Source: Chitinophagaceae bacterium (GTDB lineage: Bacteria > Bacteroidota > Bacteroidia > Chitinophagales > Chitinophagaceae). Taken from it: a stretch of DNA of 64,000 nucleotides. The stretch lies in the NCBI GenBank assembly GCA_016719165.1, contig JADKAJ010000002.1, positions 806,001 through 870,000 of the forward strand, in the 5' to 3' direction. The notes beneath the pieces are model-generated. The model was given only the letters and a program-made list of their open reading frames with translations. It was not told the origin of the DNA and ran no database searches. Made by a program: the position numbers and the translations under genes. How positions within the stretch are numbered: position 1 is the stretch's first letter; each line of letters opens with the position of its first letter. This document shows positions 17,009 through 26,393 of the stretch, piece after piece.

Positions 17009-17730
17009 CGACTGATACTTCCTGGCTTTCCAGGACACATTTACTGATAGGAGAAAAAGCACTGCGCAAACTTACCCAATCACATGTAATGGTAGTGGGC
17101 CTGGGTGGTGTGGGCTCTTATGCTGCTGAATTCATTGCCCGTAGTGGCATTGGTAAGATGACCATTATTGATGGCGATGTAGTGGACCCCACCAACCGTA
17201 ACCGGCAGTTACCGGCATTGGCCACCAATCACGGTCAATCAAAAGCGATGATAATGGCCGAGCGGTTACAGGCTATCAATCCTGAAATTGAACTGCATGT
17301 CATCAAAGAATTTATCAATCCCGGAATGGTGATGGAGCATCTTACTTCTAAACCCTGCTATATCATTGATGCCATTGACAGTATAACCCCTAAAATCACC
17401 TTTATCAAAATGGCGTATGAAAGTGGTTTGCCTTTAGTCAGTAGTATGGGTGCAGGAGCTAAAGTGGATCCTACTAAACTGCAGGTGGTTGATATTTCAA
17501 AAACATATAACTGTCCTTTTGCACAGCAAATCAGGAAACAGCTTAAGAAAAATAATATCCGAAAGGGTATAAAAGTGGTTTTTTCACCGGAAGAGCCCAT
17601 TAAAGAAAGCCTGATGTTAACTGATGGTAAGAACTTCAAAAAATCTGCATACGGCACCATTTCTTATTTGCCTGCAGTATTCGGTGCTGTGGCCGCTTCG
17701 GTGGTGATCAGGGATTTAATTAAAAAATGA
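17005..17730 (+). CDS. tcdA: tRNA threonylcarbamoyladenosine dehydratase (TcdA/CsdL)
   Basis: A 241-residue E1-like enzyme with the adenylation site VVGLGGVGSYAAE (about residues 30-42), IIDGDVVDPTNRNRQLP, and the C-terminal GTISYLPAVFGAVAASVVI helix. The N-terminal SRTHLLIGEKALRKL helix separates TcdA from MoeB and ThiF. The enzyme uses ATP to cyclise t6A at position 37 of ANN-decoding tRNAs. The catalytic cysteine of UBL-activating enzymes is not needed in this subgroup. It is coupled to the TatD gene upstream. Confidence 0.9.
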   Translation: MTTDTSWLSRTHLLIGEKALRKLTQSHVMVVGLGGVGSYAAEFIARSGIGKMTIIDGDVVDPTNRNRQLPALATNHGQSKAMIMAERLQAINPEIELHVIKEFINPGMVMEHLTSKPCYIIDAIDSITPKITFIKMAYESGLPLVSSMGAGAKVDPTKLQVVDISKTYNCPFAQQIRKQLKKNNIRKGIKVVFSPEEPIKESLMLTDGKNFKKSAYGTISYLPAVFGAVAASVVIRDLIKK

Positions 17731-17741
17731 AAGGAATCAAT

Positions 17742-17831
17742 TCAGCGATCTTTCTTTTTGGAAAATAAAAAAATGATCAGGGTGATGATGACCAGGCTGA
17801 GCGAACCATATACCACATAACTGAAAGGCAT
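17742..17831 (-). CDS. Possible remnant: one-helix membrane peptide
   Basis: On the minus strand a 29-codon frame starts at the ATG at 17831. It encodes a hydrophobic helix (YGSLSLVIITLIIFLFS) followed by KKKDR and a stop. The same frame stays open upstream for about 18 further codons (CCKNGKVYFHIQSF), so it could be the tail of a longer, broken membrane protein rather than a gene. It lies just downstream of the erythromycin-esterase-like gene. Support is weak. Confidence 0.2.
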   Translation of the reverse strand: MPFSYVVYGSLSLVIITLIIFLFSKKKDR

Positions 17832-17938
17832 GGAGAAAGATTGTATATGAAAGTAAACTTTTCCGTTTTTACAGCAATAAACCTCCCATCAAAAAATGAT
17901 ACTGCTGGCCATATCCATTCGCATGCCAGGTGAACCGG

Positions 17939-19285
17939 TCACATACCAAAAGGATAGGTTTCCGGCATCTGTTGCCCGTCAGGTTCTATGTGCAAAGGGT
18001 GTAAAGCCCTTGATTCATCAAAGAAGATAAATGCATCATAACGTAACGGCATGATGCTGGGTACATAGTTACCATATTCCCGTTGAGGATTATAGACAAC
18101 TCCAATGGCACGATGACCAATTTCTTTTTTATCCAACACATCTTTCACCTCTTTATTCATCAGCATCAGCCGGTCTGTGGCCCCTGCATTATGCATAATG
18201 TATTCCCAGCTATTGGCTATGGCCGGTGGAACAACCATCTTACGCATCACATCATTCCAGTGACGACCGGCTATTACAGATCCTTTGTAAGATCCAAAGC
18301 CTACGGCAAATACTCCATCATGATAATGCATTTCATTCACCAGTTGTCCCACATTTACCATACCATCCAGTCGCATATCTGTAGCCCTGGCATCACCAAT
18401 ATGAGTATTATGTTCCCATACAATGGCTTTGGCATGTATACCATGAAAATCCATCAGCTTGTTTAAAGTATCAACCATGTGATGATCCCGGATATTCCAG
18501 CTATAGGGTCCGCCTTTCATCATCGCCCGATAGTATTTCTCTGCATTTACTGCAATCATAGCATTGCGTTCTACATTCAGCACGGCTTCGGGATCAGTAT
18601 TGTATTGCTGCATTTTATTCCGGACCTCCAGCAGCAGGTCCACCACTTCTGCTTCACAGGATGCCGGCACCCACGAATGGGCTGTTGCCCTTGCATAAGA
18701 TTGTCCCTCTTCCTCAATATAAGGTTCGAAGCAATGCCAGGCCTGCATAGCCACTTCTTTTGCTTGCTTGTCTGTTTTATCCAGGTAATTGATAATGGCT
18801 TCCAGGCTCTCCCACAAACTGTAAACATCCAACCCATAGAAGCCAACCCGTTTGTTTACCGGCTGTGCTGCGTTATGCTTTCGCATCCATTCAGTCAGTG
18901 CCACTATTTCCCAATTGGCCCACATCCAGGTAGGCCAGCGGTTGAATGCAGACAGAACGTCTTTGGCACTGCTGCCTGCATCAGTATAACCTTTTACATA
19001 CCGGTTTACCCGGTAACAGTCCGGCCAGTCACCTTCTACGGCAATAAAAGAGAATCCTTTTTCCAGTATCAGCCGCCTGCTGATCACTGACCGCCAGGTA
19101 TAATATTCATGTGTGCCGTGGGACGCTTCACCCAGTAACACATATTTCGCATCCCCGATGGCATCCATCAACTTATCAAGATCCTTTGTATTGTTAAGAT
19201 CAATGGAATGATCATGGATGAATCTTGTAAGGTCTATACTTTCACCCTTATCTTCTTTTAAATAGGTGATACGCATATAATTCAA
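17939..19285 (-). CDS. Erythromycin-esterase-family protein
   Basis: A 448-residue protein with the EreA/EreB-like pattern: GEASHGTHEYYTWR near residue 53, EGDWPD, GFYGLDVYSLW, a central helical region, WEHNTHIGDAR with the second catalytic histidine, and NVGQLV. The conserved His and Glu set supports an esterase or related hydrolase. Despite the name, most chromosomal members have no shown macrolide role. It is divergent from, and probably functionally linked to, the hydrolase and phosphoribosyltransferase genes that follow; those three families cluster or fuse in many bacteria (known context). Confidence 0.85.
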   Translation of the reverse strand: MNYMRITYLKEDKGESIDLTRFIHDHSIDLNNTKDLDKLMDAIGDAKYVLLGEASHGTHEYYTWRSVISRRLILEKGFSFIAVEGDWPDCYRVNRYVKGYTDAGSSAKDVLSAFNRWPTWMWANWEIVALTEWMRKHNAAQPVNKRVGFYGLDVYSLWESLEAIINYLDKTDKQAKEVAMQAWHCFEPYIEEEGQSYARATAHSWVPASCEAEVVDLLLEVRNKMQQYNTDPEAVLNVERNAMIAVNAEKYYRAMMKGGPYSWNIRDHHMVDTLNKLMDFHGIHAKAIVWEHNTHIGDARATDMRLDGMVNVGQLVNEMHYHDGVFAVGFGSYKGSVIAGRHWNDVMRKMVVPPAIANSWEYIMHNAGATDRLMLMNKEVKDVLDKKEIGHRAIGVVYNPQREYGNYVPSIMPLRYDAFIFFDESRALHPLHIEPDGQQMPETYPFGM

Positions 19286-19332
19286 TTTAATAATTCAAGT
19301 AACAATAATTCACTCCCTGAACCTATGATAAG

Positions 19333-19356
19333 GTTCATTCATTTATATGAGTGAAC
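19333..19356. promoter_or_regulatory. Imperfect palindrome between divergent genes
   Basis: GTTCATTCAT (19333-19342) and ATGAGTGAAC (19347-19356) are inverted repeats with one mismatch and a four-base spacer. It lies in the 199 bases between the divergent starts of the erythromycin-esterase-like gene and the hydrolase gene, so one regulator could control both. Confidence 0.4.
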
Positions 19357-19484
19357 TCACCGAAAACGGCGATGATGCCTATGTAAATTCACAACATGAA
19401 ATAAAGTGCAGGTATATGTTTATAGCCTGCTTTTTGTAAGTGAATGATTGATATTTTTTTATCAGGCGGTAGAAGTGTATAAAG

Positions 19485-20171
19485 ATGAAAAAAGAGATTC
19501 GGGAAGATGTGTTTATTCCGGTAGGTTCTGTCACGGTTGAAGGGCATCTGGGTTTGCCTGATAAAGCGGATAGTATTGTTATCTTTTCTCATGGTAGCGG
19601 CAGCAGCCGTTTTAGTCCCCGCAATAAGTATGTAGCTGATGTTTTAAATGAGCAAAATATTGCCACGCTGTTAGTTGATCTGCTCACAACGAAAGAGGAT
19701 TTGAATTATGCTTCACGGTTCGATATTAATTTACTTACCCAACGGTTGGTGGGTGTTTCCAAATGGGTAGCAGAGCAACCGGTTTTTAAAAATTTTCAAA
19801 TAGGTTACTTCGGGGCCAGTACCGGTGCTGCCAGTGCATTAAGAGCTGCGGCTACACTGGAAGAGAGAGTTAAAGCAGTTGTGTCAAGAGGTGGCCGGCC
19901 GGACCTGGCCATGCAGGTACTGCCATTTGTAAAAGCTCCCACTTTGTTAATAATTGGTTCATTGGATGACCAGGTGATTGAATTGAACCAGGAAGCATAT
20001 GACCAGTTACGATGCAAAAAAGAAATGATGATTGTAGAAGGCGCTTCTCATTTGTTTGAGGAACCCGGCAAGCTGCAGGAGGTGGCCGTATTAGCTGCGG
20101 ATTGGTTTAAAAAATACCTGGTGAATACTGATTCTTATCTTGATAAAGCCGGTATTGTGCTTAAAAATTAA
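19485..20171 (+). CDS. Dienelactone-hydrolase-like alpha/beta hydrolase
   Basis: A 228-residue cytoplasmic alpha/beta hydrolase. The oxyanion-hole loop is FSHGSGSSR, the nucleophile elbow GYFGASTGAAS with Ser112, the acid Asp161 or Asp162 in GSLDD, and the base His189 in EGASHLFEE. The HGSGSSR...N.YVA pattern is typical of the hydrolase domain that elsewhere is fused to a phosphoribosyltransferase. Here it sits five bases before such a gene, so they form one operon. Substrate unknown. Confidence 0.85.
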   Translation: MKKEIREDVFIPVGSVTVEGHLGLPDKADSIVIFSHGSGSSRFSPRNKYVADVLNEQNIATLLVDLLTTKEDLNYASRFDINLLTQRLVGVSKWVAEQPVFKNFQIGYFGASTGAASALRAAATLEERVKAVVSRGGRPDLAMQVLPFVKAPTLLIIGSLDDQVIELNQEAYDQLRCKKEMMIVEGASHLFEEPGKLQEVAVLAADWFKKYLVNTDSYLDKAGIVLKN

Positions 20172-20176
20172 GCTAT

Positions 20177-20812
20177 ATGTATTTCAACGACCGATATGAT
20201 GCCGCCATGCAACTGGCTCCGCTCCTGGAGAAGTATAAAAATGAAAAAGGTGTTATCCTGGCTGTGCCGAGAGGTGGAGTACCAATTGGTTATTACCTGG
20301 CCAAATACCTTGACTTTCCGTTGGATCTGCTGATGACCAAAAAATTAGGACATCCCGGTAATGAAGAATTTGCCATTGGTGCAGTAAGCCTTGAAGGAAG
20401 TATTGTAGAGGAAACCACGGGTGTACCGGAACAATATATCAGGGAGGAAACCCGGCGTATCAGCGAGCAGCTGAAAGAACGGTACATAAAATTCATGGGT
20501 AATAAAGAGCCAGTTGATATAAAGGGAAAAATAATCATTGTGGTGGATGACGGTGTGGCAACGGGACGAACTATACTATCGACAATAAAAATCCTTCGCA
20601 ATAAAGAACCCCGAAAGATTGTGGTGGCTGTCCCGGTTACATCTGAAGAAGCCGCGGATAGAATTAGAGAAGTGGTGGATGATTTTATCTGCCTGCATAC
20701 ACCTTATCCATTTTATGGCGTGGGCAGGTTTTATGCCGATTTTACACAGGTGGAAGATGAAGATGTCCTGCTGTTGTTGAATGAATTAAACACCAGGGGA
20801 AAAGTGGCATAG
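20177..20812 (+). CDS. Phosphoribosyltransferase-domain protein
   Basis: A 211-residue type I phosphoribosyltransferase fold. PRGGVPIGYYLA (from residue 31) forms the first loop, GHPGNEEFAIGAV the hood-side loop, and IIVVDDGVATGRTI (about residues 120-133) is the PRPP-binding motif with two adjacent acidic residues. Length and lack of purine-salvage landmarks fit the standalone or hydrolase-fused group of unknown substrate rather than Hpt or Apt. It is cotranscribed with the hydrolase upstream; the phosphatidyltransferase frame follows within 10 bases. Confidence 0.85.
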   Translation: MYFNDRYDAAMQLAPLLEKYKNEKGVILAVPRGGVPIGYYLAKYLDFPLDLLMTKKLGHPGNEEFAIGAVSLEGSIVEETTGVPEQYIREETRRISEQLKERYIKFMGNKEPVDIKGKIIIVVDDGVATGRTILSTIKILRNKEPRKIVVAVPVTSEEAADRIREVVDDFICLHTPYPFYGVGRFYADFTQVEDEDVLLLLNELNTRGKVA

Positions 20813-20818
20813 TCATAG

Positions 20819-21493
20819 TTGCTGTTAGGGCAAAGCCTTATTTTCGGTTGTTGGTTAATCTCCCAGGTTTACAACAACTCAATTATATTATTTGTGAACA
20901 GCCCCAAACACCAATTGAGCTATTATGTCATCAATGGTATTACCCTGTACAGAATTGTTACAGCTCCTCTGTTATTACTTCTGCTCTTTAGTGGTCATTA
21001 TGATTTATTCAAATGGTTGCTTGGAATTAGTTTTTTCACTGATTTAATTGATGGTTACCTGGCGAGAAAATTCAACGTAACCAGTATAATGGGCACAAAG
21101 CTGGATTCTATCGGGGATGATTTAACTGTTGCCGTTGCAGTGATCGGTTTATTTGTCATTTTCCCGGACTTTATCAGGCAGGAGAAATGGGTGTTTATCA
21201 TTCTCCTTGTTTTTTTTCTGCTTCAGACTGTCTCTGCTTTTATCCGGTATGGCAGAATGACTAATTTTCATACCTGGCTGGCCAAGACAGCAGCTTTGCT
21301 GCAGGGTGTATTCCTGCTGTTGACCTTCTTTATGGGTAAACCATTTTTGCCTTTGTTTTATACAGCCGTCACCATTACACTGCTGGAGCTGGCAGAAGAA
21401 ATCATACTGGTTTATGTGTTACCAGTATGGGAGGCGAATATAAAAGGATTGTATTGGGTATTGAAGAGAAAAAAACCGGCTGGCACAAAGTAA
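20819..21493 (+). CDS. CDP-alcohol phosphatidyltransferase family protein
   Basis: An integral membrane enzyme with the family signature D-x-x-D-G-x-x-A-R...G-x-x-x-D-x-x-x-D: DLIDGYLARKF then GTKLDSIGDD. The family joins a CDP-activated lipid to an alcohol acceptor such as glycerol phosphate or inositol phosphate. The longest frame opens with TTG at 20819; a GTG at 20894 (VNSPKHQLSYYVIN) is a plausible alternative start because the first 25 residues look unlike the family. Five to six membrane helices follow. It may be the last gene of the hydrolase operon. The acceptor alcohol cannot be inferred. Confidence 0.8.
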   Translation: MLLGQSLIFGCWLISQVYNNSIILFVNSPKHQLSYYVINGITLYRIVTAPLLLLLLFSGHYDLFKWLLGISFFTDLIDGYLARKFNVTSIMGTKLDSIGDDLTVAVAVIGLFVIFPDFIRQEKWVFIILLVFFLLQTVSAFIRYGRMTNFHTWLAKTAALLQGVFLLLTFFMGKPFLPLFYTAVTITLLELAEEIILVYVLPVWEANIKGLYWVLKRKKPAGTK

Positions 21494-21716
21494 CCGGCCG
21501 GCTGCTTACAGTCGCGGGTGACATTTATTTGGTGAATCAATGAGTATAATCATTATTTATGATGGCATAAACCGCAATCTTGCATGCTGAACTGATAAGT
21601 TACAAGCACTAACCTTTTCCAATATCTGCAAAATATCCCCATACCGGGTTCAGCGATGATGAAACAGCTTTCAATAATTCCGGAATCAATTAACTTACAA
21701 GTAAATCCCTTGCTAT

Positions 21717-22208
21717 ATGTCGAAACGTAATAAAACCTTTATGGTTAAAGCAAATGAGTTTGTTTTCTCTTTTGACCAGGAGGAGATCGATAAGGCAGAC
21801 TTTATAAAAAAAAATCCAGCGGAATTTAATCTTATTAAAGACAACCGCTCCGTAAATGCCAAACTACTGGAATCAGATATTGCCGGTAAAAATTTAAAGA
21901 TCGAAGTGGATGGAGAAACTTTCGAACTGGTAATAAAAGATGAACTGGACCAGCGGCTGGACAGTATGGGATTCAGCAGTACTTCCACCAAACATATCAA
22001 AGAAATAAAAGCTCCTATGCCCGGCCTGGTGCTGGAGGTGGCTGTGAAAGAGGGCCAGGAAGTAAAAGAAGGTGAAAGGATACTGATTCTGGAAGCTATG
22101 AAGATGGAGAACAGTATCATGATACATACTACTGCAATAATCAAAAGAATAGCTGTAACACCTGGACAGGCGGTGGACAAGGGGCAGGTGCTGGTAGAGC
22201 TGGAATAA
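21717..22208 (+). CDS. Biotin carboxyl carrier subunit of acyl-CoA carboxylase
   Basis: A 163-residue protein. The C-terminal half is a biotinyl domain: APMPGLVLEVAVKEGQEV and ILEAMKMENSI, with Lys129 in AMKM as the biotinylation site. The N-terminal half (about residues 1-85) resembles the linker region seen ahead of the biotinyl domain in propionyl/acyl-CoA carboxylase alpha chains. It is the first of three genes in the same direction, 22 bases before the biotin carboxylase, so together they form a split acyl-CoA carboxylase. Confidence 0.88.
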   Translation: MSKRNKTFMVKANEFVFSFDQEEIDKADFIKKNPAEFNLIKDNRSVNAKLLESDIAGKNLKIEVDGETFELVIKDELDQRLDSMGFSSTSTKHIKEIKAPMPGLVLEVAVKEGQEVKEGERILILEAMKMENSIMIHTTAIIKRIAVTPGQAVDKGQVLVELE

Positions 22209-22230
22209 TTCAACAATCAAAATCAATCAG

Positions 22231-23706
22231 ATGAAAAAAATATTAGTTGCCAACCGGGGAGAAATTGCGTTGCGTATCATGCGGACCATCCGGAAGATGG
22301 GAATAAAATCAGTAGCGGTATACTCTGATGCAGACCGTCATTCTCCCCATGTCTTATTTGCTGATGAAGCTGTTTGTTTAGGTCCGGCTCCGTCCAGTCA
22401 ATCCTACCTGAATGGAGATAAGATCATTGCATTCTGTAAAGAACTTGGTGTGGATGGAATTCACCCGGGCTATGGTTTCCTGAGTGAGAATGCAGAGTTT
22501 GCACAAAAAGTAACTGATGCCGGCATTGAATTTATTGGACCTACGCCTGAAGCAATGCGAATCATGGGTTCAAAGCTGGCCGCAAAGGAAAGTGTAAAAA
22601 AATATAATATCCCGATGGTACCCGGTATTGACAGGGCCATTGACGATGTGAACCTGGCAATTGAAATAGCAGACAAAATTGGTTACCCGGTATTGATAAA
22701 AGCTTCTGCAGGTGGTGGCGGTAAGGGAATGCGGATCGTTGAGAAAGCGGATGATATGCAGGAACAAATGGAAAGGGCTATCAGCGAAGCAAAATCTTCT
22801 TTTGGGGATGGCTCAGTATTCCTGGAAAAATATGTTACCTCACCCCGGCATATAGAAGTGCAGGTGGTGGCCGACAAATATGGTAATGTAATTCATGGCC
22901 TGGAGAGGGAATGTAGTATCCAGCGGCGTCACCAGAAAGTAATTGAAGAAACACCTTCTGCTATTGTTACCCCGGAAATGCGGGAAAAAATCGGTGATGC
23001 GGCAGTGATGGTGGCTAAATCCTGCAACTATGTTAGCACCGGTACGGTAGAATTCCTGGTGGATGATAAACTGAATTTTTATTTTTTGGAAATGAATACC
23101 CGCCTGCAGGTGGAACACCCGGTTTCTGAAATGATCATCGGTCTTGATCTGGTAGAGCAACAGATCAGGATAGCAAGAGGTGAAAAATTAGGTATTACCC
23201 AGGATGACATCAAACCCAACGGCCATGCTATTGAACTCAGGGTCTATGCGGAAGATCCGCTTAATAACTTTCTGCCTTCCATCGGCACCTTAACGAAATA
23301 TGAAAAACCAACCGGTGAAGGGATACGGGTAGATGATGGGTATGAGGAAGGAATGACGATACCGATTTATTATGATCCCATGATCGCCAAACTGGTAGTG
23401 CATGGCAAAACAAGAACAGAAGCGATTCAGAAAATGTTACAGGCTATTAAGGAGTATAAGATCGAAGGTGTCGCTACCACCTTACCTTTTGGTACGTTTG
23501 TTTTTGAGCATGATGCATTCTTCTCCGGGAAATTTGACACTCACTTTGTAAAGAATTACTATACACCTGAAAAAATAAAAGCAAAACAAAAAGCGAATGC
23601 AGAGATTGCTGCCATTGTTGCGATAAAATACTGGCAGGAAAGAAAGAGAATGCTTATTCCTGTAGAACATAAATCCACCAGTTGGAAACGTCGTTTGGCA
23701 CATTGA
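22231..23706 (+). CDS. accC: Biotin carboxylase subunit of acyl-CoA carboxylase
   Basis: A 491-residue ATP-grasp enzyme. The N-terminal biotin-carboxylase domain begins KKILVANRGEIALRIMRT and has GIHPGYGFLSENA. The ATP-grasp core has KASAGGGGKGMR, EKYVTSPRHIEVQ, ERECSIQRRHQKVIEE and FLEMNTRLQVEHPVSE. The C-terminal domain has AIELRVYAEDP. It carboxylates biotin on the partner carrier using ATP and bicarbonate. About 35 extra residues at the end, rich in K, R and A, go beyond AccC of fatty-acid synthesis. Order and context suggest a propionyl-CoA-type carboxylase rather than the essential acetyl-CoA carboxylase. Confidence 0.93.
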   Translation: MKKILVANRGEIALRIMRTIRKMGIKSVAVYSDADRHSPHVLFADEAVCLGPAPSSQSYLNGDKIIAFCKELGVDGIHPGYGFLSENAEFAQKVTDAGIEFIGPTPEAMRIMGSKLAAKESVKKYNIPMVPGIDRAIDDVNLAIEIADKIGYPVLIKASAGGGGKGMRIVEKADDMQEQMERAISEAKSSFGDGSVFLEKYVTSPRHIEVQVVADKYGNVIHGLERECSIQRRHQKVIEETPSAIVTPEMREKIGDAAVMVAKSCNYVSTGTVEFLVDDKLNFYFLEMNTRLQVEHPVSEMIIGLDLVEQQIRIARGEKLGITQDDIKPNGHAIELRVYAEDPLNNFLPSIGTLTKYEKPTGEGIRVDDGYEEGMTIPIYYDPMIAKLVVHGKTRTEAIQKMLQAIKEYKIEGVATTLPFGTFVFEHDAFFSGKFDTHFVKNYYTPEKIKAKQKANAEIAAIVAIKYWQERKRMLIPVEHKSTSWKRRLAH

Positions 23707-23751
23707 TTCATTAATTGAACAGAAACCTTATTTCATTCAAAAAAATAATAC

Positions 23752-25293
23752 ATGAAACCGAAAGTTGAAATATTAAGAGAGAAGATAGAAGAAGGAAAAT
23801 TGGGAGGAGGAGTAAAAAGAATAGAAGCGCAGCATAAGAAAGGAAAACTGACTGCCAGGGAAAGGGTAGAGCTACTGATGGACCCGGGATCTTTTGAAGA
23901 GATCGGGGCATTGGTCACACACCGGACTAAAGATTTCGGCATGGAAAACCAGAAGTATTATGGGGATGGTGTCATCACTGGTTTTGGAACCGTCAACGGA
24001 AGGTTAGTGTATGTCTTTGCACAGGACTTTACGGTATTTGGAGGAGCCTTGTCTGAAACTCATGCTGAAAAAATTTGCCGCATTATGGATATGGCTATGA
24101 AATCAGGTGCGCCGTTGGTTGGATTGAATGACTCAGGCGGTGCAAGGATACAGGAAGGTGTCCGGTCATTAGGCGGGTACGCAGATATTTTTTACAGGAA
24201 TGTACAGGCATCAGGTGTGATCCCGCAAATTTCAGCCATCATGGGGCCCTGTGCCGGTGGCGCTGTTTATTCACCTGCTATGACTGATTTTACTATCATG
24301 GTGGAGAACACCAGTTATATGTTTGTAACGGGACCCAATGTAGTGAAGACGGTAACGAATGAAGAAGTAAGCTCAGAAGAACTGGGTGGCGCCTCCACTC
24401 ACTCTACCAAATCAGGTGTTACACATCTCACTGCGGTGAATGATATGGACTGCATCACACAGGTAAAAAAATTGCTGAGCTATATGCCGCAAAACTGTGA
24501 AGATGTGGTGATGAAACAGTCGTACACATTGGGAGATGAAACAAGGGAAGTGCTGGAAACGATAGTACCCGCCAGTGCCAGCCAGCCCTATGATATAAGG
24601 TCAGTAATTGAGGGAATATGTGATACAGATTCTTTCTTCGAAGTTCATAAAGAGTATGCGGATAATATTGTGGTGGGATTTGCTCGGTTGGCCGGAAGAA
24701 GTTTGGGTATTGTAGCCAATCAGCCGATGAGCCTCGCCGGGGTATTGGATATTGCTAGTTCCAAAAAGGGTGCAAGATTTACTAGGTTCTGTGATTGCTT
24801 CAATATTCCTTTATTGGTATTGGTGGATGTGCCGGGCTTTTTACCGGGTACCGACCAGGAATGGAACGGGATCATCACAAACGGTGCAAAATTGTTATAT
24901 GCACTGAGTGAGGCTACGGTGCCCCGTTGTACTGTTATTACCCGTAAAGCATACGGAGGTGCTTATGACGTGATGAACTCCAAACATATTGGTGCCGATA
25001 TGAATTATGCATGGCCGTCAGCAGAAATTGCAGTGATGGGAGCAAAGGGAGCCAGTGAGATCATTTTCAAAAATGAAATTGCGGCCGCAGAAGATCCTGC
25101 AAAAAAATTACTGGAGAAAGAAGCGGAGTATGCGGAATTATTTGCCAATCCCTACACGGCAGCTGAAAGAGGGTTTATAGATGAAGTGATCGAACCAAGA
25201 GAAACAAGGAAAAAACTGATCAAAGCATTTGCGATGCTGGAGAATAAAGTAGCAAAGCGGCCGAGAAAGAAGCATGGAAATATACCGTTATAA
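23752..25293 (+). CDS. Acyl-CoA (propionyl/methylmalonyl-type) carboxyltransferase subunit
   Basis: A 513-residue crotonase-fold carboxyltransferase with both halves intact: KLTARERVELLMDPGSFEE, the DSGGARIQEG oxyanion motif, GPCAGGAVYSPAMTDF, FVTGPNVVKTVTNE, then VDVPGFLPGTDQE, RKAYGGAYDVM and GAKGASEIIF. This is the PccB/MmdA pattern, which moves carboxyl from biotin to propionyl-CoA or a similar acyl-CoA. It follows the biotin carboxylase by 45 bases and completes the three-subunit complex. A decarboxylase role would need membrane subunits, and none is nearby. Confidence 0.92.
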   Translation: MKPKVEILREKIEEGKLGGGVKRIEAQHKKGKLTARERVELLMDPGSFEEIGALVTHRTKDFGMENQKYYGDGVITGFGTVNGRLVYVFAQDFTVFGGALSETHAEKICRIMDMAMKSGAPLVGLNDSGGARIQEGVRSLGGYADIFYRNVQASGVIPQISAIMGPCAGGAVYSPAMTDFTIMVENTSYMFVTGPNVVKTVTNEEVSSEELGGASTHSTKSGVTHLTAVNDMDCITQVKKLLSYMPQNCEDVVMKQSYTLGDETREVLETIVPASASQPYDIRSVIEGICDTDSFFEVHKEYADNIVVGFARLAGRSLGIVANQPMSLAGVLDIASSKKGARFTRFCDCFNIPLLVLVDVPGFLPGTDQEWNGIITNGAKLLYALSEATVPRCTVITRKAYGGAYDVMNSKHIGADMNYAWPSAEIAVMGAKGASEIIFKNEIAAAEDPAKKLLEKEAEYAELFANPYTAAERGFIDEVIEPRETRKKLIKAFAMLENKVAKRPRKKHGNIPL

Positions 25294-25301
25294 AAAAGGG
25301 C

Positions 25302-25643
25302 TCAGATTAATTCTTTGTTAACAGCTCCCAGGAAACACAGGCCGATAAGCAGCGATGGTAAACCGTATACCAACGCCATTCTGGTATCTCCGTTACTAAG
25401 AAAATAAACGGCCATCAGCACTGCACCTGCCATCAGCAACCGGCCGCCCCACAGCGGCTGGAACCAGGCAATGATAAAGCCGGCAATTGTAAGCAGGGTG
25501 AAAGGAAGGAAATGTAGCAATTCTTTACCCATACCATTCATGATATCAGGTAAACCTTCCCCAATAAAGAAACTAAGAAAAAAGGCCGTAACCAGTATGC
25601 CACCGATACGGCCTGTCCATAAAAGTAATTTGTGCTGTTGCAT
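25302..25643 (-). CDS. Small four-helix membrane protein
   Basis: A 113-residue hydrophobic protein with four helices, a GEGLPD loop after helix 1, an F-x-P-L-W-G-G segment before helix 3 and a short C-terminus. I recognise similar proteins in Bacteroidota but no function is known. It converges with the carboxyltransferase gene, with eight bases between stops, and lies 36 bases downstream of a lipoprotein gene on the same strand. Confidence 0.6.
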   Translation of the reverse strand: MQQHKLLLWTGRIGGILVTAFFLSFFIGEGLPDIMNGMGKELLHFLPFTLLTIAGFIIAWFQPLWGGRLLMAGAVLMAVYFLSNGDTRMALVYGLPSLLIGLCFLGAVNKELI

Positions 25644-25679
25644 ACAATTTCTTTAAACAGTTTGAATCATTGCATCCTT

Positions 25680-26342
25680 TCACATTGCTTTCAGTACAGG
25701 TTGCTCTTTCAGGTTAACCAGTACATTTTTCTTTACTAAATCCTTTGCGATCATTTGCCCGTACTCATGCCCCAGGCTTTCGGAAGATGAAGGATCGAAG
25801 GACTGGCTCTGTGCAGAGTAGACCAGGTCATTCGTTGCCAGGTCGTACAGGTTAGTTTCCCAGAAGTACTTGGTATCTTCTGTATAGTAACCTTCTGAAT
25901 AGATCCTGCCATAGATAGTTCTTGAATAGCCCCAGAAACGGTTGTAATAAATAGTATACGGAGTGTACTGCACCCGACCCGGAACATAATATCTCTCCCG
26001 TGTTTTATCCAGCAGCACTACGGTAAGTACTGCATCTACACCAGAGTTGCGCAGTTTGCTGATCGCCTGTTCTTCATTCATATTCTCAAAGGTCTTGGGA
26101 TTGTATTCATCACAGGAGCAGGTCGCATCATAACCGAGGTCCTTCAGATCAGCTACCAGGTGTTGTTCCATTTTTTCTCTCAGTGTTCTGTCTGCATCCC
26201 GGATAAGACCCAATACGACAATCCTGTTATACTTTTTAGGCTGTATATTTTCTGCTTTCCATGAACTGGTGATGCGGGAAGAAGGTCCGCAACCAACCAG
26301 CAGGAATAAAAACACTACAGCCATGGTTAATAGCTGTTTCAT
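25680..26342 (-). CDS. Lipoprotein of unknown function
   Basis: A 220-residue lipoprotein (LLVGCGPSSR, Cys18). The mature part begins SRITSSWKAENI and has a Rossmann-like start IVVLGLIRDADRTLREKMEQHLVADL, then SGVDAVLTVVLLDKTRE and a tyrosine-rich segment YYVPGRVQYTPYTIYY. The order resembles DUF4136-like lipoproteins but I cannot confirm this. It lies upstream of the small membrane gene and can form an operon with it. Two copies of TGACAGCTATCA are found 22 bases apart 52-85 bases upstream of its start. Confidence 0.65.
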   Translation of the reverse strand: MKQLLTMAVVFLFLLVGCGPSSRITSSWKAENIQPKKYNRIVVLGLIRDADRTLREKMEQHLVADLKDLGYDATCSCDEYNPKTFENMNEEQAISKLRNSGVDAVLTVVLLDKTRERYYVPGRVQYTPYTIYYNRFWGYSRTIYGRIYSEGYYTEDTKYFWETNLYDLATNDLVYSAQSQSFDPSSSESLGHEYGQMIAKDLVKKNVLVNLKEQPVLKAM

Positions 26343-26393
26343 ATAGATTGTTTTACTCCTTGTAAGTTACTGCTGCCTGGTGTCTGTTGTTAC

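Noticed and set aside
23752..25293. Methylmalonyl-CoA decarboxylase instead of carboxylase
   Set aside because: The operon contains a biotin carboxylase and no sodium-pumping membrane subunit, so carboxylation is the better reading.
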